DNA of 64,000 nt from Ignavibacteriales bacterium (GTDB taxonomy: Bacteria; Bacteroidota; Ignavibacteria; UBA10030; SZUA-254), in the NCBI GenBank assembly GCA_016214905.1, contig JACRMQ010000006.1, forward strand, positions 385,008 through 449,007. The letters are read 5' to 3'. The notes beneath the pieces are model-generated. The model saw only the letters and a program-made list of their open reading frames with translations. It ran no database searches and was not told where the DNA came from. Positions 50,198-59,875 of the stretch are shown piece by piece (the stretch's first letter is position 1; each line of letters opens with the position of its first letter). A program made the translations under genes and the position numbers.

Positions 50198-52381
50198 ATG
50201 CGTGATGGAATTTATAAAAAGAAATTAGAAGATTTACTGGTGGCTTGCCGGAAGAATCTAAGGTCGGTAAACGAAGACCTGATTCGTCGGGCATTTCAAT
50301 TCAGTTTAGAAGCGCATAAAAATAACGTGCGTGCATCGGGTGATCCGTTTTTTAATCACCCTTATGAAGTTGCGCTCGTAGTTGCGAAAGAAATTCCGCT
50401 CGATGATGTATCTGTTGCAAGCGCATTAATGCATGATGTAGCCGAAGACACAGAATTTACAATCAAAGATATCCGTCACGAATTCGGAGATACTATCGCC
50501 GAAATTGTTGACGGTGCTACCAAAATTTCGGATATCTTCAGATCCCACGAAGTTACTCAAGCCGAAAATTACCGCAAGATGCTCCTTTCCATGGTGAACG
50601 ATATTCGCGTTATGTTACTCAAGTTTGCAGACCGTTTACACAATATGCGGACGTTGGAGTATTTGCCGGACGAGAAACAAATCCGGCTGGCGAAGGAAAC
50701 ACTCGATATCTACGCGCCTTTCGCGCATCGTTTTGGTTTGGCGAAAATTAAATGGGAGTTGGAAGATTTATCTTTCAAATACCTTCACCCTTCGGAGTAC
50801 GAGGAAATTGCTCATAAATTAAAATCGAAAAGGAAGGAACGCGAATCATATATAAAAAAATTCATCCAACCTATTGAAAAAAGAATGAAAGAGGAGGGGA
50901 TGAAGTTTGAGCTTGAAGGGAGGCCTAAGCATTTTTTCAGCATCTTCAACAAAATGAAAGCGCGTAATAAACCCTTTGACGAAATATACGATCTTTTTGC
51001 AGTCCGCGTAATACTTGATACTGATAACTCCAATGATTGCTTTACTGCGTACGGCGTGCTCACATCTATTTACATGCCGATACCTGAAAGATTTAAAAAT
51101 TATATTTCCGTTCCCAAAAAAAACGGATATCAATCTATTCATGCTACCGTTGTTGGTCCCGAAGGCAGAATGGTTGAAGTGCAAATAAGAACTCGTGCAA
51201 TGCACGAAGTGGCTGAAAAAGGTGTGGCGGCGCACTGGAAGTATAAAGAAAACCTTAACACGCTCGATGAAGAATTGGAGAACTGGATTACATGGGTGCG
51301 TGAAATATTCGATCATGCCGAGGATGAAGCCCCCGCGAAACAGTTGATGGAAAGTTTCAAGCTGACGCTGTATCAGGATGAAATATATTTATTCACTCCA
51401 AAAGGCGAATTGCGTATTCTACCCAAAGGCGCCACACCGGTCGATTTTGCGTATGCGGTGCACAGCAACATAGGCGATCATTGTCTTAGCGCGAAAGTGA
51501 ACGGCAAAATAGTTTCGTTGAATCATCAGTTGCGAAGCGGTGATCAGATCGAAATAATAACTTCTAAGAATCAAACCCCGAAACCTGATTGGGAAAAATT
51601 TGTTATAACTCATAAAGCGAAGCAACACATTCGTAAATGGGTAAAGGAAGAGGAACGGAAAGAAATAATTTCCGGAAAAGAAATATGGGAAAAAAGATCG
51701 AAGAAGTTTAAGCTTCATATCAATGATGATGATCTTGCGGAGATTCTGAGAGAGATGAAAATCGCCGATTTGAAAGATTTCTTTATCAGAATTCATCGTG
51801 TGGATATTGATGCGGACAAGATCGTTAAAGAGATAGACCAAAAATTAAAACATCCACCGGCGGAGGGGGTTAAAGATGAAAAAGTTGAAGGATTGTTCAA
51901 TAAATTTTTAACTACTGCGAGAAATATTACCGGTGGTATTACACTTTTCGGAAGTCATGATAAATTTCTTCATAGCTATGCAAAGTGTTGTAATCCGATA
52001 CCGGGAGATGATATCGTCGGATTCGTTACGCGTGGGGAAGGGGTCAAAATCCATTTGAAATCGTGCCACAACTTAATCTCGATGTCGACAAATGAGCCGC
52101 AGCGTCTCGTTGATGTCGGATGGCCCGCAACGGAGACAGGTGAGTATTCCGCCGCTATATATTTACGCGGTGAAGATCATGCAGGTATGTTGAATGAAAT
52201 AACACATTCTATTTCCTCATACCAAAATACTAATATCAGGGCTGTGAGGATTGACGTCCATGGTCATAATTTTGAAGGAACAATAATATTAAGCGTAAAA
52301 AATAAAGATCACCTTGAAAGGATCATCGAGAAGCTGCGAAAGATCGAAGGGATCCACCGGGCAGATCGGATGATAGAATAA
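50198..52381 (+). CDS. rel: Bifunctional (p)ppGpp synthetase/hydrolase
   Basis: Makes and degrades the stringent-response alarmone. The HD hydrolase domain keeps 'LMHDVAEDTEFT' (residues ~78-88). The synthetase domain has 'FDEIYDLFAVRVILDT' and 'RFKNYISVPKKNGYQSIHATV' (to ~330). A TGS domain ('IYLFTPKGELRILPKGATPVDFAYAVHS' in part) spans ~393-455, and a zinc-finger segment with 'YAKCCNPIPGDDIVG' and a C-terminal ACT domain complete the 727 residues. Both catalytic halves look intact. It leads a set with HU, ruvX and mtgA at 9-19-nt gaps or overlaps. A 12-codon frame at 50167-50205 overlaps its start. Confidence 0.96.
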   Translation: MRDGIYKKKLEDLLVACRKNLRSVNEDLIRRAFQFSLEAHKNNVRASGDPFFNHPYEVALVVAKEIPLDDVSVASALMHDVAEDTEFTIKDIRHEFGDTIAEIVDGATKISDIFRSHEVTQAENYRKMLLSMVNDIRVMLLKFADRLHNMRTLEYLPDEKQIRLAKETLDIYAPFAHRFGLAKIKWELEDLSFKYLHPSEYEEIAHKLKSKRKERESYIKKFIQPIEKRMKEEGMKFELEGRPKHFFSIFNKMKARNKPFDEIYDLFAVRVILDTDNSNDCFTAYGVLTSIYMPIPERFKNYISVPKKNGYQSIHATVVGPEGRMVEVQIRTRAMHEVAEKGVAAHWKYKENLNTLDEELENWITWVREIFDHAEDEAPAKQLMESFKLTLYQDEIYLFTPKGELRILPKGATPVDFAYAVHSNIGDHCLSAKVNGKIVSLNHQLRSGDQIEIITSKNQTPKPDWEKFVITHKAKQHIRKWVKEEERKEIISGKEIWEKRSKKFKLHINDDDLAEILREMKIADLKDFFIRIHRVDIDADKIVKEIDQKLKHPPAEGVKDEKVEGLFNKFLTTARNITGGITLFGSHDKFLHSYAKCCNPIPGDDIVGFVTRGEGVKIHLKSCHNLISMSTNEPQRLVDVGWPATETGEYSAAIYLRGEDHAGMLNEITHSISSYQNTNIRAVRIDVHGHNFEGTIILSVKNKDHLERIIEKLRKIEGIHRADRMIE

Positions 52382-52390
52382 GGAAAAAGG

Positions 52391-52735
52391 ATGATGGAAA
52401 TAGAATCAAAAAGGATAAAAACATTTACGAAGCGCGATATAGTTAAACGCGTTGCGCGCACACACGGATCTGATTTAACAACAACAGCAAAATGGGTAGA
52501 TGATATATTTTCAGCGATACGTGATATTATGATGACCGCCGATCCGGTGCTCAGAATAGAAGTGAGAGATTTCGGAGTGTTCGAAGTGAAACAAACAAAA
52601 TCGAAACCAAAAGCCCGAAATCCAAAATCAGGTGAGATTGTGCAAGTACCCCCTCGGCGTAAAACTCATTTTAAGCCGAGCAAGCTGTTAAAGAAATTCT
52701 TGTCCCAGCCGCTTGATACTGCAGTAACAGGTTAA
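52391..52735 (+). CDS. HU/IHF-family DNA-binding protein
   Basis: Nucleoid-associated protein of 114 residues that bends DNA as a dimer. 'FTKRDIVKRVARTHG' is the first helix pair, and 'VEVRDFGVFEVKQ'-like and 'ARNPKSGEIVQVPPRRKTHFKPSKLLKKFL' in parts mark the beta arms, with the conserved RNPxxG tip. It is 9 nt after rel. A short N-terminal extension (~12 residues) and a C-terminal tail distinguish it from plain 90-residue HU, so IHF-like paralogues are an alternative. Confidence 0.93.
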   Translation: MMEIESKRIKTFTKRDIVKRVARTHGSDLTTTAKWVDDIFSAIRDIMMTADPVLRIEVRDFGVFEVKQTKSKPKARNPKSGEIVQVPPRRKTHFKPSKLLKKFLSQPLDTAVTG

Positions 52736-52753
52736 CAAGAAGACATCAAATAG

Positions 52754-53182
52754 ATGAGTGATCTGCGAAGAATAATATGCTTCGATTATGGCTCGAAGCG
52801 AATAGGTGTTGCGATAAGTGATCCAATGGTGATCATTGCTCAACCTCTTTGTTTTATCGAGAATAAAATTAATTTTATTGGTCAAATTGAAAACTTAATC
52901 AATGAATATCTGCCTCAAGAAATTGTAATTGGATATCCTTTAAATCTGAAAGGAGAACAAGGACAAAAAACAAAAGAGGTTGATCAATTTATTGTGTTGT
53001 TGGAAAAACATTTTACACTTCCATTAATAAAATGGGATGAGAGATTTACAACTCAAATCGCGACGAACTCGATGCGGGAAATGAACTTGACAAAGAAGAA
53101 GCGCGAATCAAGGCAGAACATAGATGCCATGGCGGCTGCACTTATTCTTCAGGGTTATTTAGATTACCGGAAATCCAGATGA
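52754..53182 (+). CDS. ruvX: RuvX/YqgF Holliday-junction resolvase-like RNase H-fold protein
   Basis: RNase H-fold nuclease implicated in 16S rRNA maturation and recombination. The family pattern is 'IICFDYGSKRIGVAISDP' with the first catalytic aspartate, 'EIVIGYPLNLKGEQG', 'KWDERFTT' with the glutamate, and 'RQNIDAMAAALILQGYL' with the last aspartate. 142 residues, normal. Its TGA overlaps the mtgA ATG by 4 nt (ATGA). Confidence 0.95.
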   Translation: MSDLRRIICFDYGSKRIGVAISDPMVIIAQPLCFIENKINFIGQIENLINEYLPQEIVIGYPLNLKGEQGQKTKEVDQFIVLLEKHFTLPLIKWDERFTTQIATNSMREMNLTKKKRESRQNIDAMAAALILQGYLDYRKSR

Positions 53183-53919
53183 ACAGGTCGAAGTTGGTGA
53201 ATATTCTAAAAATATTGTGGCAATGGATCAAGACGCATAAATTAATAACCATAATTATTTTATTCTTATTTTATGCTCTAATTGAATATATGCGGCTCCC
53301 GGATCGGGAAGATATTCGAAGTTTAAAAAAACAAACTCCGAAGGTAACCGCATTGATGGATGCTCGTCGTGAAGATGCCAACGATGACGGTAAAAAATAC
53401 TTCATTAAACAACAAACAATACCGCTCAATCAGATATCAATTCATCTTAAACACGCAGTGATCGCAGCTGAGGACGGAGCGTTTTATGAACACGAGGGTG
53501 TTGATTGGTATGAAGTGAAAGAATCACTCAAGAAGGATATCGCAAAAGGAAGATTTGCCCGGGGTGCAAGCACTATCACCCAGCAATTGGCAAAAAATAT
53601 TTATTTATCCATATCAAAAAATCCTGTGCGGAAAATCAAGGAAATATTCATTGCGTGGATGATGGAGGATGAATTATCAAAATCGAGGATCCTGGAATTA
53701 TATTTGAATTTAATCGAATGGGGAGACGGAATATTCGGAATTGAATCTGCTTCATTGATATATTTTGGAAAACATGCCTCCGATTTATCTCGCGAGGAAG
53801 CGGCAAGTTTAGCAGCGGTTATTCCCAGTCCGCTAAAGCATAAACCGAATGTCGAAAGCAGATATCTTAAATACAGAAGGAAGATCGTTCTTGCCCGTAT
53901 GTCGGCACGTGGCTGGTAA
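53179..53919 (+). CDS. mtgA: Monofunctional peptidoglycan transglycosylase (GT51)
   Basis: Polymerises lipid II into glycan strands. One N-terminal transmembrane helix ('LITIIILFLFYALIEY') anchors it in the inner membrane. The GT51 domain has the catalytic glutamate in 'AAEDGAFYEHEGVDW', 'RGASTITQQLAKNIYLS', 'MEDELSKSRILELYLN' and 'EAASLAAVIPSPL'. There is no penicillin-binding transpeptidase domain; 246 residues match MtgA. It closes the rel-HU-ruvX-mtgA run and is 6 nt from the next gene. Confidence 0.95.
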   Translation: MNRSKLVNILKILWQWIKTHKLITIIILFLFYALIEYMRLPDREDIRSLKKQTPKVTALMDARREDANDDGKKYFIKQQTIPLNQISIHLKHAVIAAEDGAFYEHEGVDWYEVKESLKKDIAKGRFARGASTITQQLAKNIYLSISKNPVRKIKEIFIAWMMEDELSKSRILELYLNLIEWGDGIFGIESASLIYFGKHASDLSREEAASLAAVIPSPLKHKPNVESRYLKYRRKIVLARMSARGW

Positions 53920-53925
53920 GATGAG

Positions 53926-54600
53926 ATGAGTGTTATGAATTATCGTGATGTTAAATTAATGATAGAAGAGGGTGAAGGATTTATGCTTGAGTTCAAGCGG
54001 CGAATATCCTCACCCGAAAAAATCGCAAGGACAATCATTTCACTGGCGAATACAAAAGGCGGCACGATATTATTCGGTGTCGATGATGATGGTTCTATTG
54101 TGGGTGTTGAAAGTGAAAAGTCGGAAATTGAGTTGATCGAAATAGCCGGACGTGATTTCAGTGATCCAAGAATTGAACCGTTGATCCAAATTGTTCCATT
54201 CGACGGGAAGGATGTAATAGTGTGCTATATCCCCGAAAGCCGCACTAAGCCGCATTATTTTCTCGGACCGGTGGATCAGGCGAATGGTGAAAATACTCGT
54301 GTCTATATCCGTGTAAACGATAAGACGATGATGGCAAGTAAAGAAGTTATTAAAATACTTAAAGATGAAAATCCCGATTCACCTCCTCTGAAAGTCGCCA
54401 TCGGTGAAAATGAAAAAAGGTTATTTGCTTATCTCGAAACCAAAGAGCGAATCACTGTTCGTGAGTTCGGGAGATTGGTGAACATTAGCGACAGACGTGC
54501 ATCGCGCATTCTGGTAAGTCTTGTGCGAGCAGGTGTTGTGCGAATCCATACACATGAAAAAGAAGAATATTATACTCTTGCTCACGATGTCCAATATTAA
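53926..54600 (+). CDS. AlbA_2/Schlafen-type ATP-binding protein with C-terminal winged helix
   Basis: 224 residues. The N-terminal ~130 residues are an AlbA_2 (divergent AAA_4/Schlafen) domain: 'EGEGFMLEFKRRISSPEKIA', 'ISLANTKGGTILFGVDDDGS' and 'YIPESRTKPHYFLGP'. The C-terminal ~70 residues form a winged helix ('RLFAYLETKERITVREFGRL', 'NISDRRASRILVSLVRAG'). Such proteins are usually called transcriptional regulators, but the molecular function is unproven. It lies 9 nt before the large hybrid kinase and may be its regulatory partner. Confidence 0.85.
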   Translation: MSVMNYRDVKLMIEEGEGFMLEFKRRISSPEKIARTIISLANTKGGTILFGVDDDGSIVGVESEKSEIELIEIAGRDFSDPRIEPLIQIVPFDGKDVIVCYIPESRTKPHYFLGPVDQANGENTRVYIRVNDKTMMASKEVIKILKDENPDSPPLKVAIGENEKRLFAYLETKERITVREFGRLVNISDRRASRILVSLVRAGVVRIHTHEKEEYYTLAHDVQY

Positions 54601-54609
54601 AATAATAGG

Positions 54610-57600
54610 ATGAAAAAAGTGAAATCAAAAAACGATGAAAATAGAAACCATCTTTTAAGTTTAATTTTTGATTCAATCAGTGATTTAATTTCAATTATCG
54701 ATATTAATGGAAAAAGAATTTCGGTAAACCGTTCGCTTCAGCTTCTGCTTGGCAAAGAGAAGATGATTGATGGAAGTTCATTCTTAACGGAAGTGCATCC
54801 GGATGATAAGAATACGGTTGAAAAAGCGTTTAAAAATATCTTAAAAACAAAAAAACAAATTCATGTTACATATCGGATTATACTTTCGAAAAATAATATC
54901 CGTAATCTTGATACGATATTAACACCGGTAAATTCGAGGGATGGTGAACTTGAAAAAATTATTTCCATATCAAGGGATGTCACCGAGAAATATGAATCGG
55001 ATAATCAAATACGACTTCTTGCACACGCAGTCAGTTGTACGAAAGATTCATTTATCCTGACCGATTTAAAAAATAATCTCCTCTTCGTTAATCCGGCAAC
55101 ATCCAAGATGTATGGTTACACCGATGATGAATTGATAGGGAAGAATATCGATCTTATAATATCACCCAAGAACCGCAGTAGTATTACAGATGAGATAGAT
55201 CGATCCACATTCAACGGTGGATGGAATGGAGAATTGATTCATCGACGAAAAGACGGAACCGAACTTCCGGTTGAAATGTGGACTTCGGTGGTTCCGGACG
55301 ATAAGGGAAATGTTGTAGCAATCGAATGGATATCGCGTGACATAACCAAACGAAGTGATGTACAGGAGCAACTAAGAGAAACAGCGGCGCGATTGCAATT
55401 GATGATGGATAATTTGAATATTCTTGCATTCGAATTGGATTCTGAAGGCAAGTTTATACTCTCACGGGGAAGAGGCTTAAATCAAATCAATCTCCGACCG
55501 GATGAACTTCTCGGGAAATCAGCTTATGAGCTGTATCAGAATAACATTGAGTTGAAAACTATGCTTGATAAAGCTCTCGCCGGCGAGAATGTACAAGTTG
55601 ATCTTGAGTTAGGAGGATACATTTGGAATACGAACTTATTGCCTCTGAAAGATAAGAATGAAAAAGTTATTAAGATATTCGGAACTGCGATCGATGTTAC
55701 CGCCCGGAAGACCGCCGAGGATGCCCTGCGGAGCGAATCGGAACTATTACACTCATTGATGGATACAATACCTGATACCATTTATTTTAAGGATACTGAA
55801 TCCCGGTTCACTAGGATTAATAAAGCCCAAGCAGAAGTACTCGGATTAGTCAACGTTGAAGATGCGATTGGAAAAACCGATGCGGATTATTTCATCGAGG
55901 AGCACGCTGCGATTACAAGGAAGGATGAAATATCGGTAATAAGAGATGGAAAAAAGACATTAGGCAAACTTGAAAAAATTATTTTAAAATCCGGCAAACT
56001 TCATTGGTTTACAACATCGAAAGTGCCTTTACGCGATAAAACAGGGAAAATCATCGGGCTCGTTGGAAGTTCTCGTGATATAACGAACCTTAAACAAGCG
56101 GAAGATATCGAACTTGCTTTATACAGAATAGCGGAAGAAGCGCATTCATCACGTGATCTCAACAATTTATTTTCAACAGTTCACGCCATTATCGGTGATT
56201 TGATGTACGCGAATAATTTTTTCATTGCCTTGTATGATGCTGAACATGATAAACTCAGCTTTCCTTACTGGGTAGATGAAATAGATACACCACCGAATGA
56301 AGGTACTGCCGGCAGAGGATTGACCGCATATGTATTGCGTCATGGTAAATCGCTTCTCTGCGATCAAAAGTTATCCGATGAATTGGAAAGTCAAGGCGAA
56401 GCGGAACTTGTAGGAGTTCCCTCCCCAATTTGGCTCGGTGTGCCGCTGATAGTCGAGGGTAAAACGATTGGAGCCATGGTTGTTCAGCATTATTCCGATC
56501 CTACTGTGTACACAGAGCGAGAATTACACATACTCGAATTTGTATCAAGTCAGGTTGCAAAATCAATCGAACGTAAGCAGGCACAAACCGCTCTAAAAGA
56601 GAGCGAAGATCGGTATCGTGCGTTCGTAACTCAAAGCACTGAAGGAATCTGGAGATACGAATCGACCGAGCCGATAAGTATAAAACTTACGCCTAGTGAG
56701 CAGGTAAATTTATTTTTGAAAACTGCCTTTATAGCCGAGTGTAACGACGCGATGGCTCAGATGTACGGTTTTTTGAAATCTGAAGAATTTATTGGAACAA
56801 AATTAAGCAATATGCTAGATCCGACTGATACTAGAAATACCGACATGCTGAAGTTATTTATCGAATGCGGATATCGGTTGACCGGTGCCGAGTCGAGAGA
56901 AATCGATAAATTTGGCAACGCGAAAATATTCTTGAATAATTTCGTCGGAGTTGTTGAAAACGGATTATTTAAAGGTGTATGGGGCACGCAAACTGATATT
57001 TCGGAACGACGACATGCCGAAGAACTTATAATCCACTCAGAAGAAAAATACCGTACTTTGTTTGAAGAATCCCAAGATGCGATATTGCTGACAACTCCTG
57101 ATGGGACATTGCTCGATATTAATCAGGCTGGTATTGATTTATTCGGCTATTCTTCGCGTGACGAGATGCTTAAGTTAAAAGATGCAGATATACTTTATTT
57201 TAATCCGGATGACCGTGATTTATTCATCGGGCGTTTGGAACAGTATAAATTTGTGAAAGATTTGGAAGTCACAATCCGGCGGAAAGACGGAGAGAAAAGA
57301 TTCGTTCTTGAAAATGCTTCCGCTGTTTTCAATAATGAAGGAAATGTAACTGCCTACCGATCATTCCTCCGAGATATAACCGAGAGAAAATATCTTGAAG
57401 ATCAACTACGGCAAGCACAAAAAATGGAAAGTATCGGGACGTTAGCGGGTGGAATCGCCCATGATTTTAATAATATTCTTGGGATTATTCTCGGATATAC
57501 ATCGCTTCTTCAAAAAGGGACAACTGATCAGCAGCGTGTTTCGCAGAATCTCGAGACAATTAAACGAGCGGTTCAGCGCGGTGCCGATCTTGTTCGCCAA

Positions 57601-58578
57601 TTGTTAACATTCGCTCACAAAGGAGAACCCGAATTATCTTCGGTTAATATAAACGATATCGTAACCGAACTTGTTAAGATATTGAATCAAACATTTCCCA
57701 AGACGATAAGAATTGAAAGCAAATTATATCATCAACCTCCGTTTGTAATCGCAGATTCGAGTCAACTGCATTTAGCATTACTCAATCTGTGCGTCAATGC
57801 CCGCGATGCGATGTTAGAGAACGAGCGAGGAATCGGCGATGAAGGCGTATTGATTCTTCGTACCGACGTTGTTGCTCTGGAAAATATTATTCAGAAATAT
57901 CCGAAAGCCAAAGCGAAACATTATATAAGTATCAGCGTGACGGATAATGGAATTGGAATGGATGATGAAACACGAAATAGAATTTTTGAACCATTCTTCA
58001 CGACTAAAGAACTTGGAAAAGGAACCGGACTTGGTTTGGCAGTAGTATATGGCGTAATCAATAGCCACCAGGGAATTGTTGAGGTGGAAAGTACTAAAGG
58101 TGTTGGTACTACATTTACGTTATATATTCCGGCAGTCGAATCTGAAATCAACGACAACAATCAGCCAACATCCGAAGAACCAATTACACCTATGGGTAAC
58201 GAAACAATATTAATAGTTGAAGACGAAGAAATGTTAGCGATTCTTTTATCATCGATTATATCAGACCAGGGATATAACGTCCTGATCGCTAAAGATGGGC
58301 AAGAGGGGATACAAATTTATAAGGATAATTTGGGAAAAATAGACCTGGTTGTTTCGGATATGGGACTGCCGAAGCTGGGGGGATACGAGATGTTTATGAA
58401 AATGAAAGAAGTTGATGAGAATGTTACCGCGATCCTCGCGAGCGGTTACTTCGACTTGAACTTGAAGAAAGAATTATTATCCGCCGGCGCAAAAGATTTC
58501 ATACAGAAACCGTATGTGCCTGAATTAATTCTCGAACGCATCAGAGAAGTGTTGGATGAAAAAAAGAAAAAAAATTAA
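54610..58578 (+). CDS. Hybrid sensor histidine kinase with six PAS and one GAF domain
   Basis: 1322 residues, no transmembrane helix seen, so cytosolic. Domain order by sequence: PAS1 ~10-135 ('IFDSISDLISIIDING'), PAS2 ~135-255, PAS3 ~260-370, PAS4 ~375-495, GAF ~510-655 ('LVGVPSPIWLGVPLI'), PAS5 ~660-800, PAS6 ~805-930, HisKA with H951 in 'GGIAHDFNNILG', HATPase ~1040-1175 ('NLCVNARDAM', 'GTGLGLAVVYG') and a receiver ~1195-1320 with D1250 in 'VVSDMGLPKLGG'. The receiver sits at the C terminus, so phosphate may pass to a separate HPt or remain internal. The ligand is unknown; PAS/GAF number suggests several inputs. Overlaps the convergent trmH by 4 nt. Confidence 0.93.
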   Translation: MKKVKSKNDENRNHLLSLIFDSISDLISIIDINGKRISVNRSLQLLLGKEKMIDGSSFLTEVHPDDKNTVEKAFKNILKTKKQIHVTYRIILSKNNIRNLDTILTPVNSRDGELEKIISISRDVTEKYESDNQIRLLAHAVSCTKDSFILTDLKNNLLFVNPATSKMYGYTDDELIGKNIDLIISPKNRSSITDEIDRSTFNGGWNGELIHRRKDGTELPVEMWTSVVPDDKGNVVAIEWISRDITKRSDVQEQLRETAARLQLMMDNLNILAFELDSEGKFILSRGRGLNQINLRPDELLGKSAYELYQNNIELKTMLDKALAGENVQVDLELGGYIWNTNLLPLKDKNEKVIKIFGTAIDVTARKTAEDALRSESELLHSLMDTIPDTIYFKDTESRFTRINKAQAEVLGLVNVEDAIGKTDADYFIEEHAAITRKDEISVIRDGKKTLGKLEKIILKSGKLHWFTTSKVPLRDKTGKIIGLVGSSRDITNLKQAEDIELALYRIAEEAHSSRDLNNLFSTVHAIIGDLMYANNFFIALYDAEHDKLSFPYWVDEIDTPPNEGTAGRGLTAYVLRHGKSLLCDQKLSDELESQGEAELVGVPSPIWLGVPLIVEGKTIGAMVVQHYSDPTVYTERELHILEFVSSQVAKSIERKQAQTALKESEDRYRAFVTQSTEGIWRYESTEPISIKLTPSEQVNLFLKTAFIAECNDAMAQMYGFLKSEEFIGTKLSNMLDPTDTRNTDMLKLFIECGYRLTGAESREIDKFGNAKIFLNNFVGVVENGLFKGVWGTQTDISERRHAEELIIHSEEKYRTLFEESQDAILLTTPDGTLLDINQAGIDLFGYSSRDEMLKLKDADILYFNPDDRDLFIGRLEQYKFVKDLEVTIRRKDGEKRFVLENASAVFNNEGNVTAYRSFLRDITERKYLEDQLRQAQKMESIGTLAGGIAHDFNNILGIILGYTSLLQKGTTDQQRVSQNLETIKRAVQRGADLVRQLLTFAHKGEPELSSVNINDIVTELVKILNQTFPKTIRIESKLYHQPPFVIADSSQLHLALLNLCVNARDAMLENERGIGDEGVLILRTDVVALENIIQKYPKAKAKHYISISVTDNGIGMDDETRNRIFEPFFTTKELGKGTGLGLAVVYGVINSHQGIVEVESTKGVGTTFTLYIPAVESEINDNNQPTSEEPITPMGNETILIVEDEEMLAILLSSIISDQGYNVLIAKDGQEGIQIYKDNLGKIDLVVSDMGLPKLGGYEMFMKMKEVDENVTAILASGYFDLNLKKELLSAGAKDFIQKPYVPELILERIREVLDEKKKKN

Positions 58579-59114
58579 GGATTAGATTTTAATACCGATA
58601 CACAACCGAAAATTGTAATACCAAACGCCACTGCAGCGTTCAACGATTGTTTCATGCCGTACATCGGAATTTCTATTGCCATATCGGCGTTCTCGATGAT
58701 CTCGCGGGAAATGCCCGTTATCTCATTACCGACCACAATGCAGAGCGGAAACTCTGAACCATCCAACTTATAATAAGGACGGCTGTGTGTAGTATGTTCT
58801 AGTACACAAATTTTTATTCCCATCTCTTTAATAATGTTAACTGCCTCCAATGGTGATTGGAAATATTCCCAAGGAACCGATTCGGTTGCCCCGAGTGCAG
58901 TTTTATCAATTTCCTTCCGCGGTGGCGATGGTGTGTATCCGGTTAAAAATAATTTTGCGCAGCGGGCACCATCAGCAGATCGAAACATGGAACCGACGTT
59001 ATATAAACTTCTGATGTTATCAAGCAGTCCATAAATCGGAAACCTTTCTGAGTTTTGCAATTCCGCAATAGTGTATCTCTTTTTTGAAATTTCCTTGTGG
59101 TCTAATTTTCTCAT
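58575..59114 (-). CDS. SpoU/TrmH-family RNA 2'-O-methyltransferase
   Basis: SPOUT-fold SAM-dependent methyltransferase of 179 residues. Motif 1 is 'LDNIRSLYNVGSMFRSADG', motif 2 'VVGNEITGISREIIENAD' and motif 3 'IPMYGMKQSLNAAVAFGI'. It lacks the N-terminal substrate-binding domain of RlmB, so it is of the short TrmL/TrmH-like type. Target tRNA or rRNA cannot be told from sequence alone. It is convergent with and overlaps the histidine-kinase gene by 4 nt. Confidence 0.9.
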   Translation of the reverse strand: MRKLDHKEISKKRYTIAELQNSERFPIYGLLDNIRSLYNVGSMFRSADGARCAKLFLTGYTPSPPRKEIDKTALGATESVPWEYFQSPLEAVNIIKEMGIKICVLEHTTHSRPYYKLDGSEFPLCIVVGNEITGISREIIENADMAIEIPMYGMKQSLNAAVAFGITIFGCVSVLKSNP

Positions 59115-59140
59115 GATAGAATATAATAATTTTTACAGAA

Positions 59141-59169
59141 TTGATTCAATCATCAAAATTTTGTATATT
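59141..59169 (+). promoter_or_regulatory. Candidate sigma-70-type promoter for cmk-ispH
   Basis: TTGATT (59141-59146), 17 bp, TATATT (59164-59169), 34 bp before the cmk start codon. Confidence 0.5.
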
Positions 59170-59202
59170 TTCAAGCCGTTTAACCCTCAAATTGCGTAAA
59201 TT

Positions 59203-59874
59203 TTGAAGAAATTAGTAATTGCCATCGATGGTCCTGCTGCTTCCGGCAAAAGTACTACTTCCAAGTTAGTCGCTGAACGATTAGGTTATCTTTACATAGA
59301 TACAGGTGCAATGTATCGTGCAATCACTTGGAAAGTTATTCGGAATAAAATTAATCCGGAAGAGACAGACAGAATAGGAGAATTGGCAGAGCGAACAAGT
59401 GTCCGCTTGGAAAAAGCCAATGATAGTATAAAAGTATTTCTCGATGGGGAGGATGTATCGAAAATTATTCGAACGCAGGCAGTAACACAATCAGTGAGCG
59501 CGGTTAGTGCGCTTGAAAAAGTTCGAACTGTTATGGTTCGTGAGCAAAGAAAGATCGGCGAGCATGGTGGTGTCGTGGTTGATGGAAGGGATATCGGTAC
59601 GGTTGTTTTTCCGAACGCTGACGTAAAAATATTTATGATTGCGAATGTTAATGAGCGTGCTCGTAGACGGCAAAAAGAATTAGAGCAAGCAGGTGTTAAA
59701 GTTGATTTAAGTGAGCTTGCTGAGGAAATCGAAGTGCGTGATAGAAAAGATTCCGGAAGAGAGATAAGTCCATTGCGCAAAGCTGATGACGCAATCACAC
59801 TCGATACTACGGTTATGACGATTGATGATCAGGTTGATTTTATTGTTAAGAAAGTTATTGAGAAATTAGGATAA
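59203..59874 (+). CDS. cmk: Cytidylate kinase
   Basis: Phosphorylates CMP and dCMP. P-loop 'IDGPAASGKSTTSKLVAERL', 'YIDTGAMYRAI', the CMP-binding segment 'VVDGRDIGTVVFPNADVKIF' and 'RDRKDSGREISPLRKADDAI' are diagnostic. It appears to start at TTG (59203), with no better in-frame ATG before the P-loop; 223 residues is the normal length. Followed after 1 nt by ispH and then rpsA, a widespread gene order. Confidence 0.95.
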   Translation: MKKLVIAIDGPAASGKSTTSKLVAERLGYLYIDTGAMYRAITWKVIRNKINPEETDRIGELAERTSVRLEKANDSIKVFLDGEDVSKIIRTQAVTQSVSAVSALEKVRTVMVREQRKIGEHGGVVVDGRDIGTVVFPNADVKIFMIANVNERARRRQKELEQAGVKVDLSELAEEIEVRDRKDSGREISPLRKADDAITLDTTVMTIDDQVDFIVKKVIEKLG

Positions 59875-59875
59875 G

